Source of the DNA: Eubacteriales Family XIII. Incertae Sedis bacterium
GTDB taxonomy: Bacteria; Bacillota; Clostridia; Peptostreptococcales; Anaerovoracaceae
Reading direction: 5' to 3'
Assembly: GCA_031281765.1 (NCBI GenBank)
Contig: JAITEX010000022.1
Span: forward strand, 1-5,899
DNA length: 5,899 nt
The notes below the pieces were generated by a model. The model did no database searches. It was not told the DNA's origin and saw only the letters and a program-made list of their open reading frames with translations. How positions within the stretch are numbered: position 1 is the stretch's first letter; every line of letters begins with the position of its first letter. The position numbers were made by a program, and so were the translations under genes. Positions 1 through 5,228 of this stretch are shown piece by piece.

Positions 1-812
1 GCCTGCACATCGCTGTTCCGCATGGATTTGTGCAGGGCCGAGATGATATTATAATGTTCCTCGCCCGTCTTATCGTAGAGCAGGAGCTTGCGGCTGATGC
101 TCTGTTCGACGAGTTCGTCCGTCACGATGAGCTTGCCGTCCGCGATTTCGCTATTCGATACTATCATCTCGAGCGTATTCAGGGCCGCGCGCGCGTCCCC
201 GTTCGCAAAATTCGCGATAATGCCGACGACGCGATCGTCAAGTTCTATGGTGTAATCCGATTCCGCGTCCAGGAAATGAACAGCGCTCCGTATCAATTCG
301 GAAATATCATCTATCGTGAGCGGCTGCAGCACGAATACCTTGCAGCGCGACAAGAGCGCCGAATTAACCTCAAACGACGGGTTCTCCGTCGTCGCGCCTA
401 TCAGGACGATGACGCCCTTTTCAACATAGGGGAGGAAGGCGTCCTGCTGCGCCTTGTTGAAGCGGTGGATCTCATCGATAAAGAGTATCGTCTTCTGCCC
501 GATGAAACGGTTCTGCTCCGCCTGTTTCATCACTTCGCGTATTTCCTTGATGCCGCTTGACACCGCGCTGAAGTCGACAAAATTCGCCTTCGTCTGCTCT
601 GCGATGATCCGCGCGAGCGTCGTCTTGCCCACGCCCGGCGGCCCCCAGAATATCATCGAAGGCACATTGTCGCTCTCGATCAGCTGCCGCAATATCTTGC
701 CCTTGCCGACGAGATGCTGCTGCCCGAAATACCCGTCGAAATCATGCGGACGGACGCGGCTCGCAAGCGGCGCGTAGGCGTTTCCCTGAAACATGGTCTG
801 TTGCTCGTTCAT
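1..812 (-). CDS. rarA: Replication-associated recombination protein A (AAA+ ATPase, RarA/MgsA), N-terminal 270 codons; 3' end outside window
   Basis: This is an AAA+ ATPase of the clamp-loader/RuvB-like clade that acts in the cytoplasm at stalled or gapped replication forks. The frame is open from ATG 812 to the left edge, giving 270 residues of a protein usually about 420-440 long. The missing part is the rest of the helical and tetramerisation domains. Visible motifs are Walker A GPPGVGKT (57-64), Walker B LFIDEIH (110-116), sensor 1 GATTENPSFEVN (139-150), the arginine finger in SALLSRC (R156) and sensor 2 GDARAALN (205-212). The fragment ends in the conserved HKSMRNSD stretch. The N-terminal MFQG..APLASRVRP resembles the family's usual PLAxRxRP entry. 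No good Shine-Dalgarno sequence precedes ATG 812. The in-frame ATG at 794 (Met7) is an alternative start, also without a clear one. It is transcribed divergently from ilvA. Identity is sure; the start is moderately sure. Confidence 0.95.
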   Translation of the reverse strand, partial: MNEQQTMFQGNAYAPLASRVRPHDFDGYFGQQHLVGKGKILRQLIESDNVPSMIFWGPPGVGKTTLARIIAEQTKANFVDFSAVSSGIKEIREVMKQAEQNRFIGQKTILFIDEIHRFNKAQQDAFLPYVEKGVIVLIGATTENPSFEVNSALLSRCKVFVLQPLTIDDISELIRSAVHFLDAESDYTIELDDRVVGIIANFANGDARAALNTLEMIVSNSEIADGKLIVTDELVEQSISRKLLLYDKTGEEHYNIISALHKSMRNSDVQ

Positions 813-818
813 ACTTTA

Positions 819-828
819 TATTATAATA
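819..828. promoter_or_regulatory. Palindromic -10-like block shared by divergent rarA and ilvA
   Basis: The 10-mer TATTATAATA is its own reverse complement, so it contains a consensus TATAAT on both strands (822-827 plus, 825-820 minus). It lies in the 53-bp gap between the two divergent start codons. For ilvA, a weak TTGCTC (801-806) sits 15 bp upstream and would give a leader of roughly 30 nt. For rarA, TTGTCC (853-848 on minus) lies 19 bp from the overlapping TATTAT (828-823), and transcription would begin almost at the ATG. The -10 hexamers are seen directly; promoter function is inferred, and both -35 matches are poor. Confidence 0.5.
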
Positions 829-851
829 CAATAATACCTCGAAGTATGGAC

Positions 852-859
852 AAAGGGAG
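852..859 (+). promoter_or_regulatory. Ribosome binding site of ilvA
   Basis: AAAGGGAG ends six bases before ATG 866. It is purine-rich and well placed, and it supports ATG 866 as the start. The 53-bp spacer leaves no room for a T-box or peptide-leader attenuator. Confidence 0.7.
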
Positions 860-865
860 AATACC

Positions 866-2104
866 ATGGACAGAGCGGAAGCTGATTTTTATCTGGGGCT
901 GAATCATGAGGACAAGATACGAGAAGCGGCGGAGACGCTTGCGGGCGTCATACGCCCGACCCCGCTTGTGGAAAGCGACTTTTACAGCGGCGAATACGGA
1001 TGCTCCGTATATATCAAACCCGAACACCTGCAGCGGACGGGCTCGTTCAAGCTGCGCGGCGCGTATAATAAGGTAGCGCGCCTGCCGGAACTGCTCATAA
1101 AGAAAGGCGTTGTCGCGGCCTCCGCCGGAAACCACGCGCAGGGCGTGGCTTTCGCGGCTTCCGCGAAAGGTATACCGGCCACCATCGTTATGCCGAATGT
1201 CACGCCGCTTATCAAGGTGGACGCAACGCGCGCCTACGGCGTGGACGTGATACTGCACGGCAACGACTATGACGAGTGTTATCATAAGGCGGTGGCGCTC
1301 GCCGATGAAAACGACGCGACCTTCATACATCCGTTCGACGATTACGAAATCATCTGCGGCCAGGGGACCGTCGGGCTTGAGATACTCGAGGAACTCCCCG
1401 AAGCGGACGAGATACTCGTGCCCATCGGCGGCGGCGGGCTTGCGGGCGGCGTCGCCCTTATCGCAAAGACCCTGAAACCCGGCGTCAAAGTGATAGGCGT
1501 CGTTCCCGAGGGCGCCCAGTCCATGAAACTATCGCTTGAGGACGGCCGTGTGAACCGCCTCGCTTCCGTCAAGACCGTCGCCGACGGCGTCGCCGTGCGC
1601 GGCCCCGGCCAACTGACCTTTCTTATCGCGCAGAAGTATCTCGATGAGGTCATCACGGTCAGTGAAAAAGACATTATGGAAAACGTCCTGCTCCTGATGG
1701 AAAAGCATAAATTTGTCGTCGAAACTGCCGGCGTCCTGCCGCTCGCCGCGCTGAAGCACTGCGCGAAACCCGGGAAGAAAACCGTCTGCGTCACCAGCGG
1801 CGGCAATATCGATATGGTCACCATCAGCTCCATTATCAACCAGGGCATGATAAGCCGCGGCCGTATCATGTGCTTTGCCGTCGAGCTGCCGGACCGCCCG
1901 GGCCAGCTCGTGCAGGTCGCCACCCTGCTCGCGGACCTCGGCGCAAACGTCATCGGGCTCGAACACAACCAGTTCAAGGCCCTTGACCGCTACTCGGACA
2001 AAGTCGTCCTCGAAGTCACCGTCGAGACCAACGGCCACGCCCACATCCATCGCGTCCTCGAAACCCTGAAAGACGTCGGCTTTGTCATCCGGCGAATCTA
2101 CTGA
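866..2104 (+). CDS. ilvA: Threonine ammonia-lyase (threonine dehydratase), medium form with one C-terminal ACT domain
   Basis: This is a PLP-dependent cytoplasmic enzyme that deaminates L-threonine to 2-oxobutanoate and ammonia. That is the first committed step to isoleucine, or the entry to threonine fermentation. The protein has 412 residues. The fold-type II catalytic domain (about 20-325) shows the Schiff-base lysine K62 in TGSFKLRGAYNK, the substrate loop SAGNHAQG (86-93), the phosphate-binding loop GGGGLAGG (188-195), E286 in VVETAG and S311 in VTSGGN, which contacts the PLP ring nitrogen. Residues about 333-410 form an ACT domain (CFAVELPDRPGQLVQVATLL). The length and single ACT domain match the medium-length bacterial form rather than the roughly 510-residue two-ACT-like E. 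coli IlvA or the roughly 330-residue TdcB without ACT. The ACT domain implies allosteric control, with an unknown ligand. No other ilv gene is nearby, so biosynthetic or catabolic use cannot be decided here. Serine dehydratase activity is also possible. Confidence 0.95.
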   Translation: MDRAEADFYLGLNHEDKIREAAETLAGVIRPTPLVESDFYSGEYGCSVYIKPEHLQRTGSFKLRGAYNKVARLPELLIKKGVVAASAGNHAQGVAFAASAKGIPATIVMPNVTPLIKVDATRAYGVDVILHGNDYDECYHKAVALADENDATFIHPFDDYEIICGQGTVGLEILEELPEADEILVPIGGGGLAGGVALIAKTLKPGVKVIGVVPEGAQSMKLSLEDGRVNRLASVKTVADGVAVRGPGQLTFLIAQKYLDEVITVSEKDIMENVLLLMEKHKFVVETAGVLPLAALKHCAKPGKKTVCVTSGGNIDMVTISSIINQGMISRGRIMCFAVELPDRPGQLVQVATLLADLGANVIGLEHNQFKALDRYSDKVVLEVTVETNGHAHIHRVLETLKDVGFVIRRIY

Positions 2105-2125
2105 CGACACAAAGGGACGGTTCCC
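2103..2125 (+). repeat. Repeat unit 1 (degenerate outer left copy)
   Basis: The unit begins GACGACACA and ends GGGACGGTTCCC, with AA where unit 3 has GG (positions 2112-2113). Its first two bases are the last two of the ilvA stop codon TGA, so the element starts within the gene end. Confidence 0.8.
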
Positions 2126-2126
2126 C

Positions 2127-2145
2127 GACACAGGGGGACGGTTCC
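2127..2145 (+). repeat. Repeat unit 2 (inner copy, GACACAGGGGGACGGTTCC)
   Basis: This 19-mer is the exact reverse complement of 2178-2196, so the two can form an uninterrupted 19-bp, GC-rich stem around a 32-nt loop. It lacks the extra GAC present at the 5' end of units 1 and 3. Confidence 0.85.
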
Positions 2146-2147
2146 GC

Positions 2148-2175
2148 TGTGTCAAATTGTATACAAAATCACACA
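2148..2175. repeat. Inner palindromic core of the repeat element
   Basis: TGTGT (2148-2152) and ACACA (2171-2175) flank the perfect palindrome TTGTATACAA (2157-2166). All three lie on the same symmetry axis as the outer stem, with four unpaired or partly paired bases on each side. The core looks like an operator or a cruciform tip, but nothing in the window ties it to a regulator. Confidence 0.6.
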
Positions 2176-2176
2176 A

Positions 2177-2199
2177 GGGAACCGTCCCCCTGTGTCGTC
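2177..2199 (-). repeat. Repeat unit 3 (inverted outer right copy)
   Basis: Read on the minus strand this unit begins GACGACACAGG directly after the gpsA stop codon TAG (2202-2200). It is the most complete copy. It pairs perfectly with unit 2 over 19 bp and at 21 of 23 positions with unit 1. Confidence 0.85.
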
Positions 2200-3219
2200 C
2201 TACTCCGCTTCGTGCCGCCGCGGCCGGCGCATCAGGTTTGTCAGCGCTTCGCGCGGCCCGAGTTCACCGCGGACGACCTTGCAGATAGCTTCCGTAATGG
2301 GAACTTCGACGCCGTGTTTCTGTGCGAGCGCATAGGCGGCCTCGGCCGTGGTGATGCCTTCGACGACCATGCCGATTTTCTCTTTCGCCTCTTCGGGAGG
2401 CATGCCCTCGCCTATCAGGATGCCGCAGCGCCGGTTCCGGCTGTGCATACTCGTACAGGTAACGATAAGGTCGCCGACGCCGGCGAGGCCCGAGAAGGTC
2501 TCGCGCTTCGCGCCGAGGGCGACGCCGAGGCGCGTCATTTCGGCGAGGCCGCGCGTCATAAGGGCGGCTTTCGTGTTGTCGCCAAAGCCCATGCCGTCGG
2601 CGATACCCGCTCCGAGAGCGATGATGTTCTTCAGGGCGCCGCCAAGCTCAAGGCCAAGTACGTCGGAGTTCGTGTAGACACGAAAGACGTCCGACATAAA
2701 GAGCGCCTGGACAAATTCCTCCGCTTCCGTATCGGCGGAGGCGACGGCAACCGTGGTCGGCCTGTTCAGCCCGACTTCCTCGGCGTGCGACGGGCCGGAA
2801 AGCACCACAAAGGTATGGCCCGGCGCGCATTCGGCGGCTATCTGCGAAATCGTTTTCAGGCTGCCGAGCTCAATGCCCTTCGCGACATTCAAAATAAGCG
2901 CGTCCGGTTTCATCGCGGGCTGCGCCGAAAGAAAGGCCGTGCGGAAATGCTGGGCCGGCACGGCAAACAGCGCCACGTCGGCGCCGTCTACCACTTCCGC
3001 CGGCGTATCCGCTATCCGCACGCCCGCGTCGAGCGGGACGCCGGGCAGGTATTTCCGGTTCTCGCGGTCGCGCTTCAGCGCGGCGAGAAGCTCCGTATCC
3101 AAATCCCAAATCGCCGGGTCAAGCCCGTTCGCCGCAAGCCGGTTCGCAAGGGCTGTGCCCCAGCTGCCCGCCCCTATTATGCCGATGCGTACGGTGCTCA
3201 AATTCAATGATGACGCCAT
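2200..3219 (-). CDS. gpsA: Glycerol-3-phosphate dehydrogenase [NAD(P)+], GpsA
   Basis: This cytoplasmic enzyme reduces dihydroxyacetone phosphate with NAD(P)H to sn-glycerol 3-phosphate, the backbone of membrane phospholipids. From ATG 3219 it has 339 residues, usual for the family. The Rossmann domain begins with RIGIIGAGSWGTALA (11-25). Further family motifs are NVAKGIE (111-117), SGPSHAEE (141-148), the catalytic lysine K197 in GGALKNIIALGAG, and GFGDNTKAAL (211-220) in the helical domain. ATG 3219 is preferred because AGGGAGGGG ends three bases before it. A GTG five codons upstream (3234, overlapping the plsY stop as GTGA) also has a GAGG seven bases ahead and would give 344 residues. It is the last gene of the ftsY-der-plsY-gpsA run. 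It directly follows plsY, whose enzyme uses its product, and it ends at the palindromic repeat. Confidence 0.96.
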   Translation of the reverse strand: MASSLNLSTVRIGIIGAGSWGTALANRLAANGLDPAIWDLDTELLAALKRDRENRKYLPGVPLDAGVRIADTPAEVVDGADVALFAVPAQHFRTAFLSAQPAMKPDALILNVAKGIELGSLKTISQIAAECAPGHTFVVLSGPSHAEEVGLNRPTTVAVASADTEAEEFVQALFMSDVFRVYTNSDVLGLELGGALKNIIALGAGIADGMGFGDNTKAALMTRGLAEMTRLGVALGAKRETFSGLAGVGDLIVTCTSMHSRNRRCGILIGEGMPPEEAKEKIGMVVEGITTAEAAYALAQKHGVEVPITEAICKVVRGELGPREALTNLMRRPRRHEAE

Positions 3220-3222
3220 GGT

Positions 3223-3231
3223 CCCCTCCCT
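3223..3231 (-). promoter_or_regulatory. Ribosome binding site deciding the gpsA start
   Basis: AGGGAGGGG lies on the minus strand, and its GGAGG is five bases before ATG 3219. It overlaps the final base of the plsY stop codon TGA (3233-3231), so ribosomes ending plsY stand on the gpsA initiation region. This favours ATG 3219 over GTG 3234 without excluding the latter. Confidence 0.65.
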
Positions 3232-3884
3232 CACTCTCTTTCCTCTGTATTCTTCTTGTCTCGCGTCCCGAACGACAGCTTCGCTTCCTCACCATGAAAG
3301 ATACGGACGATATTCGCCCGGTGTTTAATAAGCACGAGCGCCGCTATCACGGCCATCCACGCCGGATACCAGCTCCCGAACAGCAGCCCCGCCGGAACCG
3401 CAAGCAGAGCCGCAAGGCAGACGCCGAGCGACACCCTGCGCGTGAGGGCCACGATGACTATGACGATGCCAATCAAAAGCAGCGCAAGCAGCGGCTGTAC
3501 GGCGAGCAGCACACCGAAGGTCGTCGCGACGCCCTTGCCGCCGCGGAAGCCGAAAACGGCCGGCCACATATGGCCGATTATCACGCAGACGCCGCAGACC
3601 ATACCCGCCGCGAGCGACAAAAGCTGCGTCAGTGGAAGCGCGACGAGCACCCCTTTCAGCACATCCACGGCAAACACGATGGCGCCGGACTTCTTGCCGA
3701 GCGTCCGCAGCGCGTTTGTCGTACCCGCGTTGCCGCTGCCTTCCGCGCGCACATCCACGCCATAGATGCGCCCGAGCAGTATAGCGGGGTTGATATTCCC
3801 GACGAAATACGAGGCTATCGCTATCGGGATGAGCCACCACGCGCTCACCGGCCCCGTGGTCAACTGTTCAAAAAACGCCGGCAT
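3231..3884 (-). CDS. plsY: Glycerol-3-phosphate acyltransferase PlsY (acyl-phosphate dependent)
   Basis: This integral membrane enzyme transfers an acyl chain from acyl-phosphate (made by PlsX) to position 1 of sn-glycerol 3-phosphate, giving lysophosphatidic acid. The protein has 217 residues with about five hydrophobic segments, slightly longer than many PlsY proteins because of a charged C-terminal tail. The family motifs are present: SYFVGNINPAILLGR (25-39), motif 1 GSGNAGTTN (49-57), DVLKG (74-78), motif 2 GHMWPAVFGFRGGKGVAT (104-121) and motif 3 HRANIVRIFHGEE (188-200). ATG 3884 is supported by GGGGAG (3896-3891) six bases upstream, which starts just after the der stop. The gap to der is 12 nt and gpsA follows at once, so co-translation is likely. 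PlsX is not in the window. Confidence 0.97.
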   Translation of the reverse strand: MPAFFEQLTTGPVSAWWLIPIAIASYFVGNINPAILLGRIYGVDVRAEGSGNAGTTNALRTLGKKSGAIVFAVDVLKGVLVALPLTQLLSLAAGMVCGVCVIIGHMWPAVFGFRGGKGVATTFGVLLAVQPLLALLLIGIVIVIVALTRRVSLGVCLAALLAVPAGLLFGSWYPAWMAVIAALVLIKHRANIVRIFHGEEAKLSFGTRDKKNTEERE

Positions 3885-3896
3885 AACCGTCTCCCC

Positions 3897-5228
3897 TCAC
3901 GCCCGCTTATCCGCTTTCTCGCGGAATACGAATTTTATCGAGGTGCCGCCAAACCCGTAGGCTTCGCGAATCCTGTTCTCAAGATACCGCGAATACGAGA
4001 AATGCAGCAGTTTCCGGCTGTTTATCTGAAACGAGAACAGCGGTGGCCTGATGCCGACCTGCGTCGCATAATATATCTTCATCCGCTTGCCCTTATCCGA
4101 CGGCGGCGCGTGCATCATGACCGCGTCCTGGACTAAGCTGTTCAGCTCGCCCGTCGGTATGCGCATCGAACGGTTTTCCGCCGCCGCGCGCACGGCGTTC
4201 ATGACATTGCCGAGGCGCTGCCCCCGGACGACCGATATAAAGATGATGGGGGCGTAGCCGAGAAACGGCATTTCGCGCTCCATGCGTTTTTCAAATTCCT
4301 CGAGCGTACCCGTTTCTTTTTTTATCAGGTCCCACTTGTTCACGGCAATCACGATGCCCTTGCCTGCCTCATGCGCAATGCCCGCGATACGTTTGTCCTG
4401 GTCCGTGACGCCGTCCTGCGCGTCTATCATAAGCACACAGACATCGCTGCGCTCCACAGCGCCGATGGCCCTGACCGTACTGTAATACTCGATGGATTCC
4501 TTGACCCGGGCTTTCCTGCGTATGCCCGCCGTGTCGATAAGCACAAATTTCTCGCCTTCGATTTCAAACGGCGTGTCGATGGAATCGCGCGTCGTGCCCG
4601 CAATATCGGAGACAATTACGCGCTGTTCCCCGAGTATGGCATTCACAAAGGAGCTCTTTCCCACATTCGGCTTGCCGATAACGGCTATCTTGACCGCATC
4701 ATCATCCTCTTCCGCGCCGGATTCCGGCAATCCGAGAGTTATCTCGTCGAGGACGTCGCCGAGGTTTGTCATATTTGCCGCCGATACGGGAATGGGGTCC
4801 CCGAGCCCGAGCTCATAGAAATCATAGAGGTTTTCCGGCGTACCTTTCGTCCCGGCATTGTCCGCCTTGTTCGCGAGCAGCACCACCTTTGCGCGCGCGC
4901 GGCGCAGCATAAGCGCCACCTCGCGGTCGGCGGGCGTCAACCCCTCTTTCACATCGGTAACGAAGACGATAACATCGGCCATCTCCATCGCGACTACGGC
5001 CTGTTCGCGCATCTGCGCCATTATCACGTCTTCCGTGTCCGGGTCGATACCGCCCGTATCGATAAGCGCGAACCGCTTGCCGTTCCATTCGGCTTCCGCG
5101 TAGATGCGGTCGCGCGTCACGCCCGGCGTGTCCTCTATAATGGAGAGCCGGTTTCCGACAATACGGTTGAAGAAGGTGGATTTGCCGACGTTCGGCCGCC
5201 CCACCACGGCGACAACAGGAAGGCTCAT
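3897..5228 (-). CDS. der: Ribosome biogenesis GTPase Der (EngA), tandem G domains
   Basis: This essential GTPase binds the 50S ribosomal subunit late in assembly. The protein has 443 residues, normal for the family. G domain 1 carries GRPNVGKS (10-17), DTPGVTRD (33-40), DTGG (57-60), NKAD (120-123) and the SA of G5 (149-150). An acidic linker (EEDDD, 173-177) leads to G domain 2 with GKPNVGKS (185-192), GTTRDS (211-216), DTAG (232-235) and NKWD (297-300). The second G5 loop reads SVVRGQ (332-337), where SA is usual. The C-terminal KH-like domain (about 355-440) has the typical KIYYATQ, RPPLF and HFSYSRYLENRIREAYGF stretches. ATG 5228 has AAGGAGA (5241-5235) six bases ahead. It overlaps the ftsY stop by four bases (ATGA), which suggests translational coupling. 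Confidence 0.98.
   Translation of the reverse strand: MSLPVVAVVGRPNVGKSTFFNRIVGNRLSIIEDTPGVTRDRIYAEAEWNGKRFALIDTGGIDPDTEDVIMAQMREQAVVAMEMADVIVFVTDVKEGLTPADREVALMLRRARAKVVLLANKADNAGTKGTPENLYDFYELGLGDPIPVSAANMTNLGDVLDEITLGLPESGAEEDDDAVKIAVIGKPNVGKSSFVNAILGEQRVIVSDIAGTTRDSIDTPFEIEGEKFVLIDTAGIRRKARVKESIEYYSTVRAIGAVERSDVCVLMIDAQDGVTDQDKRIAGIAHEAGKGIVIAVNKWDLIKKETGTLEEFEKRMEREMPFLGYAPIIFISVVRGQRLGNVMNAVRAAAENRSMRIPTGELNSLVQDAVMMHAPPSDKGKRMKIYYATQVGIRPPLFSFQINSRKLLHFSYSRYLENRIREAYGFGGTSIKFVFREKADKRA
5225..5228 (-). other. ATGA stop-start overlap of ftsY and der
   Basis: The der ATG (5228-5226) and ftsY TGA (5227-5225) share two bases within ATGA. This is the classic arrangement for re-initiation by the same ribosome, and it supports ftsY and der being on one transcript. 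Confidence 0.9.

Larger units (their letters stand above)
2103..2199. repeat. Composite palindromic repeat element between convergent ilvA and gpsA
   Basis: This 97-bp element has three copies of a unit built on GACACA..GGGACGGTTCC. Two are direct (2103-2125 and 2127-2145) and one is inverted (2177-2199). The outer copies form terminal inverted repeats matching at 21 of 23 positions. The middle and right copies match perfectly over 19 bp. Bases 2127-2196 are a near-perfect palindrome centred between 2161 and 2162, with about 30 of 35 positions able to pair. Units of this ACACAGGGGACGGTTC type are, from memory, common intergenic repeats in many anaerobe genomes, and some lie near REP-associated Y1 (IS200-like) transposases. 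No transposase is present, so this would be a non-autonomous copy. A hairpin here could stop or stabilise transcripts from both sides, but there is no U-tract. The structure is certain; the function is inferred. Confidence 0.85.

Noticed and set aside
30..560. Plus-strand open frame of 176 codons opposite rarA
   Set aside because: It is antisense to the clear RarA reading frame, has no ribosome binding site of note and no recognisable motif. It is a compositional shadow of GC-rich coding DNA.
813..865. T-box or attenuator leader controlling ilvA
   Set aside because: Only 53 bp separate the divergent start codons, too short for a T-box, and no leader peptide or hairpin pair is visible.
1342..2176. 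Minus-strand open frames opposite ilvA (1342-1977 and 1529-2176)
   Set aside because: The two overlap each other and the confident IlvA frame. One begins inside the repeat. Neither has recognisable motifs.
2127..2196. Canonical intrinsic terminator for ilvA and gpsA
   Set aside because: The stem is strong, but no run of U follows it in either direction and the loop is 32 nt long. It may still affect 3' ends, so it is recorded as a repeat and not as a terminator.
2103..2199. CRISPR array
   Set aside because: There are only three units, one inverted, with unequal and very short spacing and no cas genes. The palindromic layout fits a REP-like element instead.
2149..3210. Plus-strand open frame of 353 codons opposite gpsA
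   Set aside because: It starts inside the palindromic repeat and runs antisense through gpsA with an arginine-rich, motif-free product. The minus strand encodes a full GpsA with all family motifs.
3207..4136. Plus-strand open frame of 309 codons opposite plsY and the der 3' end
   Set aside because: It is antisense to two motif-complete genes, and its product is low-complexity and rich in Arg and His as expected from reverse-complement reading.
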